Source: Clostridia bacterium
GTDB taxonomy: Bacteria; Bacillota; Clostridia; Monoglobales; Monoglobaceae
DNA: 64,000 nucleotides
Assembly (NCBI GenBank): GCA_017397725.1
Contig: JAFQIA010000008.1
Coordinates: 62,001-126,000, forward strand
Direction: 5' to 3'
Below are positions 1 through 10,172 of the stretch, piece by piece (within the stretch, counting starts at the first letter, position 1; every line of letters begins with the position of its first letter). Made by a program: the position numbers and the translations under genes. The notes under the pieces are model-generated. The model saw nothing but the letters and a program-made list of their open reading frames with translations. It did not search any database and had not been told where the DNA came from.

Positions 1-418
1 TATGCTTTTCAGGGTCAAAGGGCTTGCCCACCGCATCCATTGGCAAAACACCGATGGCAGCAAGGGCATCCACAAATTGCTTTTGAATCATTTTGACGCC
101 TTCCAGCACGTTTGCAGCCTCAGCGTCTTCAACCGAAACCGCCCGCTCCAGATTATCCAAAACCGGTAGCAGCTTTTCAACGGTATCGCAGACAGCGGTG
201 CTATAAACCTCGCTTTTTTCACGCTGAGAACGTTTTTTGAAGTTGTCAAACTCCGCTGCAGTACGCATCAGTCTGTCAGTGAGGCTGGCAATCGATTCTT
301 CTGCCAATTCTAAAGGTGTTTTTTCTTCAACCACCTCATCATCCGTTGTTTCGGTATCCGTGACCGTTTCCTCAACTTCATTTTGCAAGTTTTCCTCAGG
401 ATTTGTATTTTGGCTCAT
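1..418 (-). CDS. grpE: GrpE nucleotide exchange factor (C-terminus cut by window edge)
   Basis: GrpE releases ADP from DnaK during the chaperone cycle in the cytoplasm. The visible 139 residues begin with MSQNTNPEEN, followed by an acidic low-complexity N-terminal tail (about residues 5-40). A coiled-coil stretch with the family core follows (LTDRLMRTAAEFDNFKKR, then LLPVLDNLERAV) and reading continues to GKPFDPEKH at the edge, where the beta domain starts. The ATG directly follows the hrcA stop (GAG TAA ATG), so the two genes are probably translationally coupled. Expression should follow the CIRCE/HrcA control upstream of hrcA. dnaK and dnaJ would be expected beyond the left edge. The call is secure; only the C-terminal part is missing. 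Confidence 0.96.
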   Translation of the reverse strand, partial: MSQNTNPEENLQNEVEETVTDTETTDDEVVEEKTPLELAEESIASLTDRLMRTAAEFDNFKKRSQREKSEVYSTAVCDTVEKLLPVLDNLERAVSVEDAEAANVLEGVKMIQKQFVDALAAIGVLPMDAVGKPFDPEKH

Positions 419-1516
419 TTACTCATCTCCTTTGCTGGTTTTTCCATTCAGTTGTTTCTGGATTGGCAACGGTTCGGTTTCAAATTCCTGACTCAGCATT
501 TTTTCAAGCTGTTTGGAAAAGAATTCTACGCCAGAAACCACTCTTGCATAATCCATACGGACGGGCCCGACCACGCCAATGATACCGGTGAGGTTTGCCC
601 CCGCTTTATAAGTTGAAAGAACAACGCTGTTGTTCTTTAACTGCGGCAGTTGATTTTCATCCCCGATAAATACTTTCACCTTTCCGTCGCTGATGGATGG
701 AAGATGATTTACCAAAGACTCTAAACCTTGCTTATCATCAAAAAATTCAAAAATTTCTTTGATTTTGGTGATTTCGTTATATTCAGGAAAGCGGAGGATG
801 TTGGAAGAACCCTCCATATAAATCTCTCGTCGGTCAATTTCAGAAATCGCCTCGTTGACCAGTTCCAGAACCGAGGACAAAATTTCGTGATTGTCGCCTA
901 CGGCATTGATGACCTCGATTACACGATCCAGATTCATTTCAGAACGGGTATACCCAACCAGATGTTGATTCAGCGCCTGAGTGATTTCTTCGACCATTGT
1001 TTCGGAAATCGGCGTCTTTAACCGCAAAAGCTTGTTTTTAATCAAGCCGGAGCTGTCAGAAACAATCACCATCAAGGTTTTTCCATCCACCGAAACCAGT
1101 TTGATTGCCTTGATGACACCATAACTGATGGTGGGAAGCACGCCAAAGGTAGGAAGATTGGTGATGTTAGAAAAGGTAGCAGAAACATCTTTGACAATTT
1201 TGTCTAGTTCCCGAATCTTATGGAACATTGCGTCCTGCAATTGCTGAATCTCCGCATTGGTCATGCGATAACGCTCCATCAAGGAATCCACATAAAAGCG
1301 AAAGCCTTGACTGGACGGAATTCTACCGGAAGAGGTGTGGGGCTGTAACAGGAATCCCATTTCCTCCAAATCCCCCATCTCGTTACGGATGGTGGCAGGG
1401 CTTAAATTCAAATCGGTATTTTTGGCAATACTTCTGGACCCCACCGGTTCGGCGTTTTGAATATACCCCTCAACGATGGCACGCAATATGGACTTTTTTC
1501 GTTCATCCAACGGCAT
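419..1516 (-). CDS. hrcA: Heat-inducible transcription repressor HrcA
   Basis: HrcA binds CIRCE elements and represses class I heat-shock genes, with its activity kept up by GroEL. The 365-residue protein has the N-terminal winged helix (MPLDERKKSILRAIVEGYI, then EPVGSRSIAK and SPATIRNEMGDLEEMG) and the usual GAF-like C-terminal domain ending in SQEFETEP. I chose the ATG at 1516 because GGAGG lies 10 nt upstream. An in-frame GTG at 1522 lies only 4 nt from that sequence. The gene is first in hrcA-grpE and carries its own promoter (-35 1606-1611, -10 1583-1588) with a perfect CIRCE between promoter and start, so it should repress itself. Confidence 0.97.
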   Translation of the reverse strand: MPLDERKKSILRAIVEGYIQNAEPVGSRSIAKNTDLNLSPATIRNEMGDLEEMGFLLQPHTSSGRIPSSQGFRFYVDSLMERYRMTNAEIQQLQDAMFHKIRELDKIVKDVSATFSNITNLPTFGVLPTISYGVIKAIKLVSVDGKTLMVIVSDSSGLIKNKLLRLKTPISETMVEEITQALNQHLVGYTRSEMNLDRVIEVINAVGDNHEILSSVLELVNEAISEIDRREIYMEGSSNILRFPEYNEITKIKEIFEFFDDKQGLESLVNHLPSISDGKVKVFIGDENQLPQLKNNSVVLSTYKAGANLTGIIGVVGPVRMDYARVVSGVEFFSKQLEKMLSQEFETEPLPIQKQLNGKTSKGDE

Positions 1517-1543
1517 ATACACAACACCTCCGGTTTTATTTTG

Positions 1544-1570
1544 TTAGCACTCTACCCAAAGGAGTGCTAA
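1544..1570. promoter_or_regulatory. CIRCE operator
   Basis: This is a perfect match to the CIRCE inverted repeat: TTAGCACTC (1544-1552), nine spacer bases, GAGTGCTAA (1562-1570). It lies between the hrcA -10 box and the hrcA start, in the transcribed leader, the usual place for HrcA repression. Confidence 0.98.
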
Positions 1571-1582
1571 CACATTAGTGAT

Positions 1583-1611
1583 AGCATATCACGGACGGAA
1601 TATTTTGTCAA
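1583..1611 (-). promoter_or_regulatory. Sigma-A promoter of hrcA-grpE
   Basis: On the minus strand there is a perfect -35 TTGACA (1606-1611), a 17-nt spacer, and -10 TATGCT (1583-1588). The predicted start is just upstream of the CIRCE element. Confidence 0.9.
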
Positions 1612-1712
1612 GGAATTTTGGGAAAAAGATGCACAAAGAAACAAAAGGAAACCCCTTTGTTTTTGCCGAGTTTTATAGTCGGTGGGAATGGATGGAAAGT
1701 TCTCAAAAGGGG

Positions 1713-1741
1713 TTGCAATCACAACATAAGCGTGATACAAT
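1713..1741 (+). promoter_or_regulatory. Sigma-A promoter of uvrBA
   Basis: TTGCAA (1713-1718), 17-nt spacer, TACAAT (1736-1741), about 46 nt before the uvrB ATG. I saw no clear LexA-type (Cheo) box in this gap, so SOS control is not shown. Confidence 0.7.
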
Positions 1742-1787
1742 AGATTGTTAAGATAGGATCAAATTATAAATATATGAGGTATGGAAT

Positions 1788-3770
1788 ATGGAGTTTCAAG
1801 TTGCGTCAAAGTATAAGCCTGCCGGCGACCAGCCCAAGGCGATTGAAGCCTTGTCTGCCGGTGTTTTGCGCGGGGATAAGTTTCAGACTCTGCTGGGAGT
1901 TACGGGCAGCGGCAAAACCTTTACCATGGCCAATGTCATTGAAAAAGTGCAGCGCCCGACTTTGGTGCTTGCCCATAACAAGACCCTTGCAGCACAGCTT
2001 TGTAGTGAATTTAAGGAAATTTTTCCGAATAATGCTGTGGAATATTTTGTGTCTTATTACGACTATTATCAGCCAGAGGCGTATATCCCTCATTCGGATA
2101 TCTATATTGAAAAAGATGCATCTACCAATGAGGAAATTGACAAATTGCGGCATAGTGCAACCGCGGCGCTCTTTGAGCGTCGGGATGTCATTATTGTGGC
2201 AAGCGTTTCCTGCATCTATGGACTGGGTGACCCCATTGATTATAACAATATGGTGATTTCTCTGCGGCCGGGGATGATTAAGGACAGGGACGAGGTCATT
2301 GCCAAGCTGATAGAGATTAAGTATGAACGAAATGAAATGGAATTTGTGCGCAACAAATTTCGGGTGCGGGGGGATGTTTTGGATATTTTCCCGTCTGAAT
2401 CATCCGGAAATGCAGTTCGCATTGAATTTTTTGGGGATGAAGTGGAAAAAATCTACGATTTCAACCCGGTAACCGGAGAAGTGGTTGCTGAGAGGAAGCA
2501 CGTTGCCATTTATCCGGCATCCCACTATGTAACCACACCAGAAAAGAGGGAGCGTGCGATCGAAAGCATTGAAAAGGAATTGGAAGAACGCTTAAAAGAG
2601 CTTCGGGAAGAAAACAAGCTGGTAGAAGCACAACGACTGGAACAACGCACCAATTATGACATTGAGATGATGCGGGAAACCGGATTCTGTAATGGAATCG
2701 AAAACTACTCCCGACATATGAGCGGACGGGCGGCAGGAACACCACCCTTTACCCTGATTGACTATCTACCCAAAGATTTTCTGTTGTTTGTAGATGAATC
2801 CCATGTTACACTACCACAGGTAAGGGCAATGTTTGCAGGCGATCGGTCACGGAAAGAAAATCTTGTCAATTACGGGTTCCGCTTACCCTCTGCCTTTGAT
2901 AATCGTCCTTTGACCTTTGATGAGTTTTATGGAAAACTGAATCAGGCAATCTTTGTTAGTGCAACGCCTGCAGAATTTGAAAAAGAAGAATCCACAGGGA
3001 TTGTGGAACAGGTTATCCGTCCTACCGGACTTTTGGATCCGGAGGTGGAAGTGCGACCGATTACGGGGCAAGTAGATAACCTTTACAGTGAAATCATTGA
3101 GAGAACTAAAAAAGATGAAAGAGTCCTTGTGACAACGCTTACCAAGAAAATGGCAGAACGGCTAACCGAATATTTGGAGGAAATGGGCGTAAAGGTAAGA
3201 TACTTGCACTCAGATGTTCAAACCATCGAACGAATGGAGATTATTCGGGATTTGCGTCTTGGCGTGTTTGATGTTTTGGTGGGCATCAATCTTTTACGAG
3301 AAGGGTTGGATATTCCGGAGGTATCTCTGGTTGCCATTCTGGATGCAGACAAAGAAGGCTTTTTGCGGAGTGATACTTCGCTCATACAGACCATTGGTCG
3401 TGCGGCGAGAAATGCCGAGGGTAAAGTAATTATGTATGCAGACACCATAACCCGCTCTATGGATTATGCCATTCGGGAGACTAATCGGCGTCGGGAATTA
3501 CAAATGGAATTTAACCAAAAGCATGGGATTACGCCAACCACCATTCGCAAAGAGGTACACGAGGTCATTGAGGCGACCCAGACGGTAACGAAGGAAAAGG
3601 TTGCCAAGCAGAATCAAGCGGTGCAGTGGCAGAAGAGCATTGCCGAACTGACGGTAGAGATGAAAAAGGCTGCCGAACTTTTGCAATTTGAATTGGCAGC
3701 ACAGATTCGCGATGAAATAAGACATCTGGAAAGTCTGATAGAAAAGGAGCAAGAAACCAATGTCAAATAA
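1788..3770 (+). CDS. uvrB: Excinuclease ABC subunit B
   Basis: UvrB is the damage-verifying helicase of nucleotide excision repair. It is loaded by UvrA and then recruits UvrC. At 660 residues it has normal length. Visible parts are the N-terminal [12 protein letters not shown] signature, the Walker A motif GVTGSGKT, the beta-hairpin region ([12 protein letters not shown]), the DESH box, helicase motif VI (QTIGRAARN) and a C-terminal UVR motif that binds UvrC. GAGGT lies 7 nt before the ATG. The gene overlaps uvrA by 11 nt, so the two are co-translated. uvrC lies 40 kb away in this window on the other strand. Confidence 0.98.
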   Translation: MEFQVASKYKPAGDQPKAIEALSAGVLRGDKFQTLLGVTGSGKTFTMANVIEKVQRPTLVLAHNKTLAAQLCSEFKEIFPNNAVEYFVSYYDYYQPEAYIPHSDIYIEKDASTNEEIDKLRHSATAALFERRDVIIVASVSCIYGLGDPIDYNNMVISLRPGMIKDRDEVIAKLIEIKYERNEMEFVRNKFRVRGDVLDIFPSESSGNAVRIEFFGDEVEKIYDFNPVTGEVVAERKHVAIYPASHYVTTPEKRERAIESIEKELEERLKELREENKLVEAQRLEQRTNYDIEMMRETGFCNGIENYSRHMSGRAAGTPPFTLIDYLPKDFLLFVDESHVTLPQVRAMFAGDRSRKENLVNYGFRLPSAFDNRPLTFDEFYGKLNQAIFVSATPAEFEKEESTGIVEQVIRPTGLLDPEVEVRPITGQVDNLYSEIIERTKKDERVLVTTLTKKMAERLTEYLEEMGVKVRYLHSDVQTIERMEIIRDLRLGVFDVLVGINLLREGLDIPEVSLVAILDADKEGFLRSDTSLIQTIGRAARNAEGKVIMYADTITRSMDYAIRETNRRRELQMEFNQKHGITPTTIRKEVHEVIEATQTVTKEKVAKQNQAVQWQKSIAELTVEMKKAAELLQFELAAQIRDEIRHLESLIEKEQETNVK

Positions 3771-6603
3771 AAATATTGTGATTAAAGGAGCAAACGAGAA
3801 CAACCTGAAAAATGTTTCGGTAGAAATTCCGCGGGACAAGTTTGTGGTATTGACCGGACTCAGCGGTTCCGGCAAATCTTCCCTTGCCTTTGAAACTATT
3901 TATGCAGAAGGGCAACGGCGTTATGTAGAATCTTTGTCGGCGTATGCCAGACAGTTTTTGGGGCAGATGGACAAGCCAGATGTGGAATCCATTGAGGGGC
4001 TTTCTCCTGCAATCTCTATTGACCAGAAAACTACAAGTAAAAATCCTCGTTCTACCGTGGGTACGGTGACGGAAATCTATGACTATATCCGTTTGCTGTT
4101 CGCCAGAATCGGCGTTCCCCATTGTCCCAAATGTGGAAAGGAAATCAAGCCTCAATCGGTGGATCAGATTATCGATGCGGTCAAAGCTCTTCCGGAACGA
4201 ACCAAGATTCAAATTTTGTCACCAATTGCACGAGGAAGAAAAGGGGAATATGTAAAAACCTTTCAGGATGCCAGAAAAAACGGATTTGTACGGGTGCGTG
4301 TGGATGGCGAAATGATGGAGATTACTGACGAAATTCCAAAGCTTGACAAGCAGAAAAAACACACCATCGAAATTGTGATTGATCGTCTGGTAGTGAAACC
4401 GGATATGGATAAGCGTTTGGCAGATTCTATTGAAACTGCGCTCCGTATGGCACATGGTTTGGTTCTGGTGGATATCATTGATGGCGAGGAAATGATGTTC
4501 AGTCAGAATTACGCTTGTGATGATTGTGGTATCAGCATGGAGGAACTTTCCCCCAGAATGTTTTCATTCAACACGCCCTATGGCGCGTGCCCGACCTGTA
4601 CAGGACTTGGAACCATTGCGAAAATTGATCCGGATCTGGTGATTCCGGATAAATCCTTGAGTATCAATCAGGGGGCAATCCTTGCCAGCGGTTGGTCGGG
4701 AACAGAACCGGGCAGTATCTCCCGTATGTATTACGAGGGGATGGCAGCGCACTATGGATTCAGCTTGGATACGCCCATTCAGGAGCTTCCGGAAGATGTT
4801 TTGGATATTCTTCTGTATGGAACCCGTGGGGAAAAAGTCAAGCTGACCTATGACCACAAGTTTGCCAAAGGGATGAAATACGCTCGTTTTGAAGGAATTA
4901 TCAATAATTTGAAACGGCGTTATAAGGAAACCAATTCCGAATGGGCGAAGGCAGAAATTGAAAGTCTTATGATTGAAAAACCTTGTTCGGATTGTGGCGG
5001 TACCCGCTTGAAAAAGGAAACTTTGGCGGTTACGGTGAGTGGCTTAAACATTCATCAAGTATGTCAGTTCTCCATTGCCAATGCTTTGGCGTTCTTTTCG
5101 AACCTGACCTTGAATTTGTCCGAAAAAGATAAAACCATTGCCAAGCATGTCTTAAAAGAAATCAATGACCGACTGCGTTTTTTGGTCAATGTGGGCTTGG
5201 ATTATCTTACCTTGTCCCGAAGTGCGGGCACACTTTCCGGAGGAGAAGCACAGCGTATCCGTTTGGCAACCCAGATTGGAACCAGCCTGATGGGGGTTAT
5301 TTATATTCTGGACGAGCCCAGTATTGGGCTTCACCAAAGAGATAATGACCGCTTGATTGCGACGTTAAAGCATCTTCGTGACTTAGGTAATACCCTGCTG
5401 GTGGTGGAACACGATGAAGATACTATGCTGGCTGCGGACCACATTATCGATATTGGTCCCGGAGCGGGTGTGCATGGTGGTGAAATTGTCGCTCAGGGAA
5501 CGGCAGAAGAAATTATGGCATGCGAGCGCTCCGAAACCGGTCTTTATCTCAGCGGGAAAAAGCGGATTCCGGTACCTCAATCCCGGCGAAAGGGTAACGG
5601 CAATACGTTGGAGATTCGTGGCGCCGCCGAGAACAACCTGAAAAATATCGATGTCAAGATACCCTTGGGGACCTTTACCTGTGTAACCGGTGTTTCCGGG
5701 AGCGGGAAAAGCTCATTTGTCAATGAAATCCTTTACAAAGAGCTTGCGAATCAGCTGAATCACGCCAAAAAGCATCCGGGAAAATTTCGGGAAATCAAAG
5801 GGATAGAACATCTGGATAAGGTCATTGCCATTGACCAATCCCCAATTGGCAGAACGCCTCGCAGCAATCCGGCGACCTATACCGGAATGTTTGGAGATAT
5901 CCGTGAGGTTTTTGCAATGACTCCGGAGGCGAAAGCACGAGGCTATAAGGCCGGAAGATTCAGCTTTAACGTCCGCGGCGGGCGGTGCGAATCTTGTACC
6001 GGTGATGGTATTATCTGTATCGAAATGCACTTTTTGCCCGATGTTTATGTTCCTTGTGAGGTCTGTGAGGGAAAGCGTTACAATCGCGAAACCTTGGAGG
6101 TGCGCTATAAAGGAAAAAATATCTATGAAGTTCTGGAAATGACAGTGGAAGAGGGCTGTGAGTTTTTTGCAAATATCCCTAAGATTCAGCGTAAGCTGCA
6201 AACTTTGTTTGATGTTGGATTGGGTTATATCAAGATTGGCCAGCCGTCGACCACCCTTTCCGGCGGTGAGGCGCAACGGGTAAAGCTTGCGACGGAACTG
6301 AGCAAAAGGGGAACGGGAAAAACCGTCTATATCTTGGATGAACCCACTACCGGTTTGCATACTGCTGATGTGCATAAATTGATTGAGGTGCTGCAAAAAT
6401 TAGTGGATGCCGGCAATACTGTTGTGGTGATCGAGCATAATCTGGATATCATCAAAACAGCGGATTATATCATCGATTTGGGACCTGAGGGCGGTGACCT
6501 TGGCGGAAATCTGGTGGCTTGCGGCACTCCGGAAAAAGTGGCAAAATGCGAAAAATCCTATACCGGAAAGTATCTCAAGGACTATCTCAAAAAGAAAAAA
6601 TAG
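3760..6603 (+). CDS. uvrA: Excinuclease ABC subunit A
   Basis: UvrA is the dimeric ATPase that scans DNA for damage and loads UvrB. At 947 residues it is typical. It has two ABC ATPase halves, each with Walker A (GLSGSGKSS near residue 34 and GVSGSGKSS near 645) and an ABC signature (LSGGEAQR, twice). Zinc-finger CxxC pairs sit in both halves (CPKCGKE, CDDCG, CPTC in the first; CESCTGDG and [10 protein letters not shown] in the second). Its start lies inside the end of uvrB with GGAG upstream. No obvious terminator follows; a new promoter begins at 6686. Confidence 0.98.
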   Translation: MSNKNIVIKGANENNLKNVSVEIPRDKFVVLTGLSGSGKSSLAFETIYAEGQRRYVESLSAYARQFLGQMDKPDVESIEGLSPAISIDQKTTSKNPRSTVGTVTEIYDYIRLLFARIGVPHCPKCGKEIKPQSVDQIIDAVKALPERTKIQILSPIARGRKGEYVKTFQDARKNGFVRVRVDGEMMEITDEIPKLDKQKKHTIEIVIDRLVVKPDMDKRLADSIETALRMAHGLVLVDIIDGEEMMFSQNYACDDCGISMEELSPRMFSFNTPYGACPTCTGLGTIAKIDPDLVIPDKSLSINQGAILASGWSGTEPGSISRMYYEGMAAHYGFSLDTPIQELPEDVLDILLYGTRGEKVKLTYDHKFAKGMKYARFEGIINNLKRRYKETNSEWAKAEIESLMIEKPCSDCGGTRLKKETLAVTVSGLNIHQVCQFSIANALAFFSNLTLNLSEKDKTIAKHVLKEINDRLRFLVNVGLDYLTLSRSAGTLSGGEAQRIRLATQIGTSLMGVIYILDEPSIGLHQRDNDRLIATLKHLRDLGNTLLVVEHDEDTMLAADHIIDIGPGAGVHGGEIVAQGTAEEIMACERSETGLYLSGKKRIPVPQSRRKGNGNTLEIRGAAENNLKNIDVKIPLGTFTCVTGVSGSGKSSFVNEILYKELANQLNHAKKHPGKFREIKGIEHLDKVIAIDQSPIGRTPRSNPATYTGMFGDIREVFAMTPEAKARGYKAGRFSFNVRGGRCESCTGDGIICIEMHFLPDVYVPCEVCEGKRYNRETLEVRYKGKNIYEVLEMTVEEGCEFFANIPKIQRKLQTLFDVGLGYIKIGQPSTTLSGGEAQRVKLATELSKRGTGKTVYILDEPTTGLHTADVHKLIEVLQKLVDAGNTVVVIEHNLDIIKTADYIIDLGPEGGDLGGNLVACGTPEKVAKCEKSYTGKYLKDYLKKKK

Positions 6604-6685
6604 CCCACGCATCCAAGGCGGATAAAAGATGTTGAAATTTCCCATTTTTTTCGGCAAAAATAAGGGATTTTCTCACATTTTTTTA

Positions 6686-6714
6686 TTGACGATAAAGGTG
6701 TTGAGTGGTATAAT
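6686..6714 (+). promoter_or_regulatory. Sigma-A promoter of the hisZG operon
   Basis: TTGACG (6686-6691), 17-nt spacer, perfect TATAAT (6709-6714). The leader to the his genes is short, and no T-box or histidine leader peptide was seen in it. Confidence 0.85.
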
Positions 6715-6744
6715 GTTTCTTAATATGTAATATTTTGCGCAAAT

Positions 6745-8412
6745 ATGGAAGTGATGTTCTTGAATAACGAAAAAGTAACCCACACTCCCAAGGGGTTATC
6801 TGATATCCTCTGGGATGAATGTGATTTGAAATTCCGGATTGAAACTGTTGCTCGGGAAACCTTTTCTAAGCATGGTTACAAAATGGTACAAACGCCGACC
6901 TTTGAATACTTTGATGTTTATCATACAGCTACGCCCAACAAGGCGGAAAGTATGTTCAAGTTCTTCGACGTGAACGGAAGGATGTTGGCGCTTCGTCCGG
7001 ATTTTACCACTTCAATCGCTCGTCTTGCGGCAACCAAATCTCTGGGCGAGGATATTCCGCTTAAACTCAGCTATTCCGGTAGCACTTTCCGGAACGATGA
7101 GGCGTTCAGCCAAGCGCGGCAAAGAGAGTTTTCTCAGGTAGGCATCGAGTTGATTGGCGAAAATAAACCCGAGGCAGATGCCGAGGTGATTTCGGTAGTC
7201 ATCGAAACGCTGCTTGCTGCCGGAATGAAACAATTCCAGATTGACATTGGTCAGGTTGGCTATTTTATGGAGCTTGCAAAGCAGGCACAATTAAACCCTG
7301 AGCAGGCGGATCAGTTACGCAGTCTTATCAATGATAAGGATTTTGTTGCCATTGAGCAGTTTTTGAATATCTTGGAGATTCCGGAAGAATTAAAGAAAAT
7401 TTTTGCCGGTATGCCCACCCAGTTCGGGGAAGTATCAGTGATTCAAACTGCGATGGAACAACAAGGAATCGGGAATGGGGCAAAAGCGGCACTGAAAAAT
7501 CTGGAACAAATTTATCAGGTTTTGGCAGAACTTCATTACGAACAATATATTTCGATTGATTTGGGTATGGTGCCTCATTTGGACTATTATACCGGAATGA
7601 TTTTTAAGGGATTTACCTATGGGGTAGGGTTCCCCATTTGTTCCGGCGGCCGTTATGACACTTTGATGGAAAAATTCGGGAAAAAGCAACCGGCAACCGG
7701 TGCTGCAATCGGCGTAGAACGTCTGATGGCGGCATTGCAGGATGAAAAAGGAACCGAACTTTCCAAAACGGAGGCGTCCGAATATGTGACGGTTGCCCTT
7801 GCCAAAGGCAGATTGGCAGAACTATCCATTGAGATTTTTGGGCGTCTTGGTTTTGATGTTGCGGAAATGCAGACCAAAACCCGCAAGCTGATTTTTACTG
7901 ATACCAAAAAGAAGTTCCGCTTTATTCTGGTAAAGGCATCCGATGTCCCCACTTATGTAGAATATGGTGCGGCGGATATCGGGGTTGTTGGCAAGGATAC
8001 CTTGCTGGAAAGCGGTAAGGATTTGTATGAAGTTCTGGATTTGGGTTTTGGTACCTGCAAGATGGCAGTTGCCGGTCCTGCAGAACTAAAAGGCAAGCTG
8101 GAGGGGCGCAATATTATGCGTGTTGCCAGCAAGTACCCAGAAATTGCCAGAGATTATTTTCATGGCGTCAAAGGACAGACTGTAGATATCATCAAGCTGA
8201 ATGGCTCGGTGGAGTTGGGTCCGTTGGTTGGCCTTTCTGAAGTGATTGTGGACATCGTTGAGAGCGGAAAAACTCTGCACGAGAACGGGTTGACTGTTCT
8301 TGAGGATGTATGCCCCTTGAGTGCAAGATTGGTGGTCAATCGGGTAAGTATGAAGCTCCACCGCAAAGAAATTGTGGACTTGATTGAAAAGATTAAAGGA
8401 GAGCTGGACTGA
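6745..8412 (+). CDS. hisZG: HisZ-HisG fusion: ATP phosphoribosyltransferase with its regulatory subunit
   Basis: This protein joins the two halves of the short-form ATP phosphoribosyltransferase, the first step of histidine synthesis (ATP plus PRPP). Residues 1 to about 335 are HisZ, a histidyl-tRNA-synthetase paralog ([10 protein letters not shown], then [26 protein letters not shown] and SGGRYDTL). Residues 347-555 are short-form HisG ([38 protein letters not shown]). Normally these are two proteins that form a hetero-octamer. No stop or frameshift separates them here. The start is uncertain: the ATG at 6745 has no good Shine-Dalgarno, and ATG 6754 or TTG 6760 are possible. The stop overlaps the hisA start by one base (TGATG). 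Confidence 0.93.
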   Translation: MEVMFLNNEKVTHTPKGLSDILWDECDLKFRIETVARETFSKHGYKMVQTPTFEYFDVYHTATPNKAESMFKFFDVNGRMLALRPDFTTSIARLAATKSLGEDIPLKLSYSGSTFRNDEAFSQARQREFSQVGIELIGENKPEADAEVISVVIETLLAAGMKQFQIDIGQVGYFMELAKQAQLNPEQADQLRSLINDKDFVAIEQFLNILEIPEELKKIFAGMPTQFGEVSVIQTAMEQQGIGNGAKAALKNLEQIYQVLAELHYEQYISIDLGMVPHLDYYTGMIFKGFTYGVGFPICSGGRYDTLMEKFGKKQPATGAAIGVERLMAALQDEKGTELSKTEASEYVTVALAKGRLAELSIEIFGRLGFDVAEMQTKTRKLIFTDTKKKFRFILVKASDVPTYVEYGAADIGVVGKDTLLESGKDLYEVLDLGFGTCKMAVAGPAELKGKLEGRNIMRVASKYPEIARDYFHGVKGQTVDIIKLNGSVELGPLVGLSEVIVDIVESGKTLHENGLTVLEDVCPLSARLVVNRVSMKLHRKEIVDLIEKIKGELD

Positions 8413-9134
8413 TGCGTTTATACCCTGCAATAGATATGATAGACGGAAAATGCGTGCGTTTGGTACAAGGTGACTATCGCAAAAAGACTACATTCTCCGA
8501 GGACCCCCTTGCTGTTGCTCTGCGTTGGCAGGAAGAGGGGGGCGATTTGATTCATCTGGTAGATTTGGATGGAGCAAAATCTGGCGATATGCCGAACTTT
8601 GATATTGTCTGCCGAATTGCATCGGAATTACAAATTCCCATTGAGATTGGCGGAGGAATCCGTGATATGCACGCAGTAGAAAAATATCTGGAACACGGTG
8701 TAGAACGAGTGATTCTGGGTACTGCCGCAATCAAAAACCCCGATTTTGTCAAAGAAGCGGTCAAAGAATACGGAAAGCGTATTGTCGTCGGCATTGATGC
8801 CAAAGACGGAATGGTTGCCATCAGCGGATGGGAAGAGGTCAGCAAGGTTTCTGCCCTCTCTTTGGCAAAACAAATGGAACAGCTTGGCGTTGCAACTTTA
8901 ATTTATACGGATATTGCAACGGATGGAATGTTAAAAGGACCGAATTTCACGGCGATGCAGGAGATGGCGGAGTATGTAGCTTTGGATGTGGTTGCATCCG
9001 GTGGCGTGTCTTCTTTGAAGGATTTGGAACGCCTCAGCAAAACCGGGGTGGAGGGCGCAATTATTGGAAAGGCGCTCTATACCGGACATATCAAGCTTCC
9101 GGAAGCGGTTTCTCTGTGTCAGGATATGAAATAA
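8412..9134 (+). CDS. hisA: Phosphoribosylformimino-AICAR phosphate isomerase
   Basis: HisA opens the ribose ring of ProFAR to give PRFAR in histidine synthesis. The 240-residue TIM barrel carries the expected motifs: [21 protein letters not shown] at the start with the catalytic Asp8, EIGGGIRD for the first phosphate-binding loop, TDIATDGMLKGPN with the second catalytic Asp, and ASGGVSSLKDL and GAIIGKALY at the end. It starts on the last base of the hisZG stop codon and is followed 24 nt later by hisIE. Its usual partner hisF is not beside it. Confidence 0.97.
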   Translation: MRLYPAIDMIDGKCVRLVQGDYRKKTTFSEDPLAVALRWQEEGGDLIHLVDLDGAKSGDMPNFDIVCRIASELQIPIEIGGGIRDMHAVEKYLEHGVERVILGTAAIKNPDFVKEAVKEYGKRIVVGIDAKDGMVAISGWEEVSKVSALSLAKQMEQLGVATLIYTDIATDGMLKGPNFTAMQEMAEYVALDVVASGGVSSLKDLERLSKTGVEGAIIGKALYTGHIKLPEAVSLCQDMK

Positions 9135-9158
9135 ACTAGAAAAGGAAAGGTGTTTACG

Positions 9159-9800
9159 ATGGAATTTTTGAATGATTTGAAATTTGATGAAAAAGGATTG
9201 ATTCCTGCCATTGCGCAGGATGCGGTCAGCGGAGAAGTATTGATGTGTGCTTATATGAACAAAGACAGCATCCTCAAAACTCTGGAAACCGGAAAAGCAA
9301 CTTATTTCAGCCGTAGCAGAAACGAACTCTGGGAAAAGGGTGAAACCTCTGGTCACTATCAGCATGTTAAGGACATTCTGGTGGATTGTGATGGCGATGC
9401 TTTGGTCTTGAAAGTCGAACAGGAAGGTGCTGCTTGTCACACCGAAAACCCCTCTTGTTTCTATCGCAAGGTAGTTGACGGCAAGCTAGTTGAGATTCCT
9501 ACCGGTCTTGGCAGACAGCCCGGCATCCTGTACGATGTCTATAACATCATTGTAGATCGGGTCAAGAACCCCAAAGAAGGCTCTTATACCAACTACCTAT
9601 TTGAAAAGGGTATTGACAAGATGCTGAAAAAGGTGGGCGAGGAGTCCGCAGAAGTGATTATTGCATCTAAGAACTATGTAAAAGCAGAAGTGCAATACGA
9701 AACCGCAGATTTGCTTTATCACCTGTCTGTGGTTCTGGTTGAGCAGGGTTTGACTTGGGATGACATCTTTGGAGAATTATCTTCCAGATATAACAAATAG
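9159..9800 (+). CDS. hisIE: HisIE: phosphoribosyl-AMP cyclohydrolase / phosphoribosyl-ATP pyrophosphatase
   Basis: This bifunctional enzyme does steps 2 and 3 of histidine synthesis. The HisI half (about residues 1-110) has the LIPAIAQDA start, [31 protein letters not shown] and the zinc-site [11 protein letters not shown]. The HisE half (about 120-213) has [31 protein letters not shown] and EVIIASKN, then [11 protein letters not shown] prefer the ATG at 9159, eight bases after AAAGG, over an in-frame GTG at 9150 that overlaps the Shine-Dalgarno. The next gene begins two bases after its stop. Confidence 0.96.
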   Translation: MEFLNDLKFDEKGLIPAIAQDAVSGEVLMCAYMNKDSILKTLETGKATYFSRSRNELWEKGETSGHYQHVKDILVDCDGDALVLKVEQEGAACHTENPSCFYRKVVDGKLVEIPTGLGRQPGILYDVYNIIVDRVKNPKEGSYTNYLFEKGIDKMLKKVGEESAEVIIASKNYVKAEVQYETADLLYHLSVVLVEQGLTWDDIFGELSSRYNK

Positions 9801-9802
9801 GG

Positions 9803-10162
9803 ATGGAAAATCAAATCCAAAAATACCTGATGATTCCGGCGCTCCTTGGTTTATTGTCCTGCTATTTCTGGGGTCTCAACCTCTGGCAAAATCGTGTGGA
9901 CGGAACTCTCAATCAAGAAATCAACGATTTACCGGTTTTTTCAGAGCAGTCGGAACCGAAAGAAGAAGTAAAAATCAATCTCAATACTGCGACCAAGGAA
10001 GAGTTGATGACGCTGTCCGGTGTTGGCGAAAAGATTGCGGAGCGAATCCTTGAAAAACGAGAAACGTTGGGAGGATTTCATTCCGTGGAACAAATTACTG
10101 AGATTCAGGGGATTGGAGAAAAACTTTTTGAGCAAATTCAACCCCATATTACGATAGAATAG
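9803..10162 (+). CDS. ComEA-like membrane-anchored helix-hairpin-helix DNA-binding protein
   Basis: This 119-residue protein has one N-terminal membrane segment (about residues 7-28, IPALLGLLSCYFWGLNLW). A short linker follows, then a ComEA-type helix-hairpin-helix pair (INLNTATKEELMTLSGVGEK, then IQGIGEKLFEQI). ComEA proteins bind DNA outside the cell membrane during natural transformation. The SLBB domain of full ComEA proteins is absent, and neither comEB nor comEC is adjacent. The gene is packed between hisIE and dxs with a poor Shine-Dalgarno, so translation probably depends on coupling. Structure and location are clear; a role in competence is inferred from family alone. Confidence 0.8.
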   Translation: MENQIQKYLMIPALLGLLSCYFWGLNLWQNRVDGTLNQEINDLPVFSEQSEPKEEVKINLNTATKEELMTLSGVGEKIAERILEKRETLGGFHSVEQITEIQGIGEKLFEQIQPHITIE

Positions 10163-10172
10163 GAGAAACACG

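Noticed and set aside
5713-6396. Long minus-strand frame (227 codons) inside uvrA
   Set aside because: It is opposite a perfectly conserved UvrA domain, has no Shine-Dalgarno and no recognisable motif.
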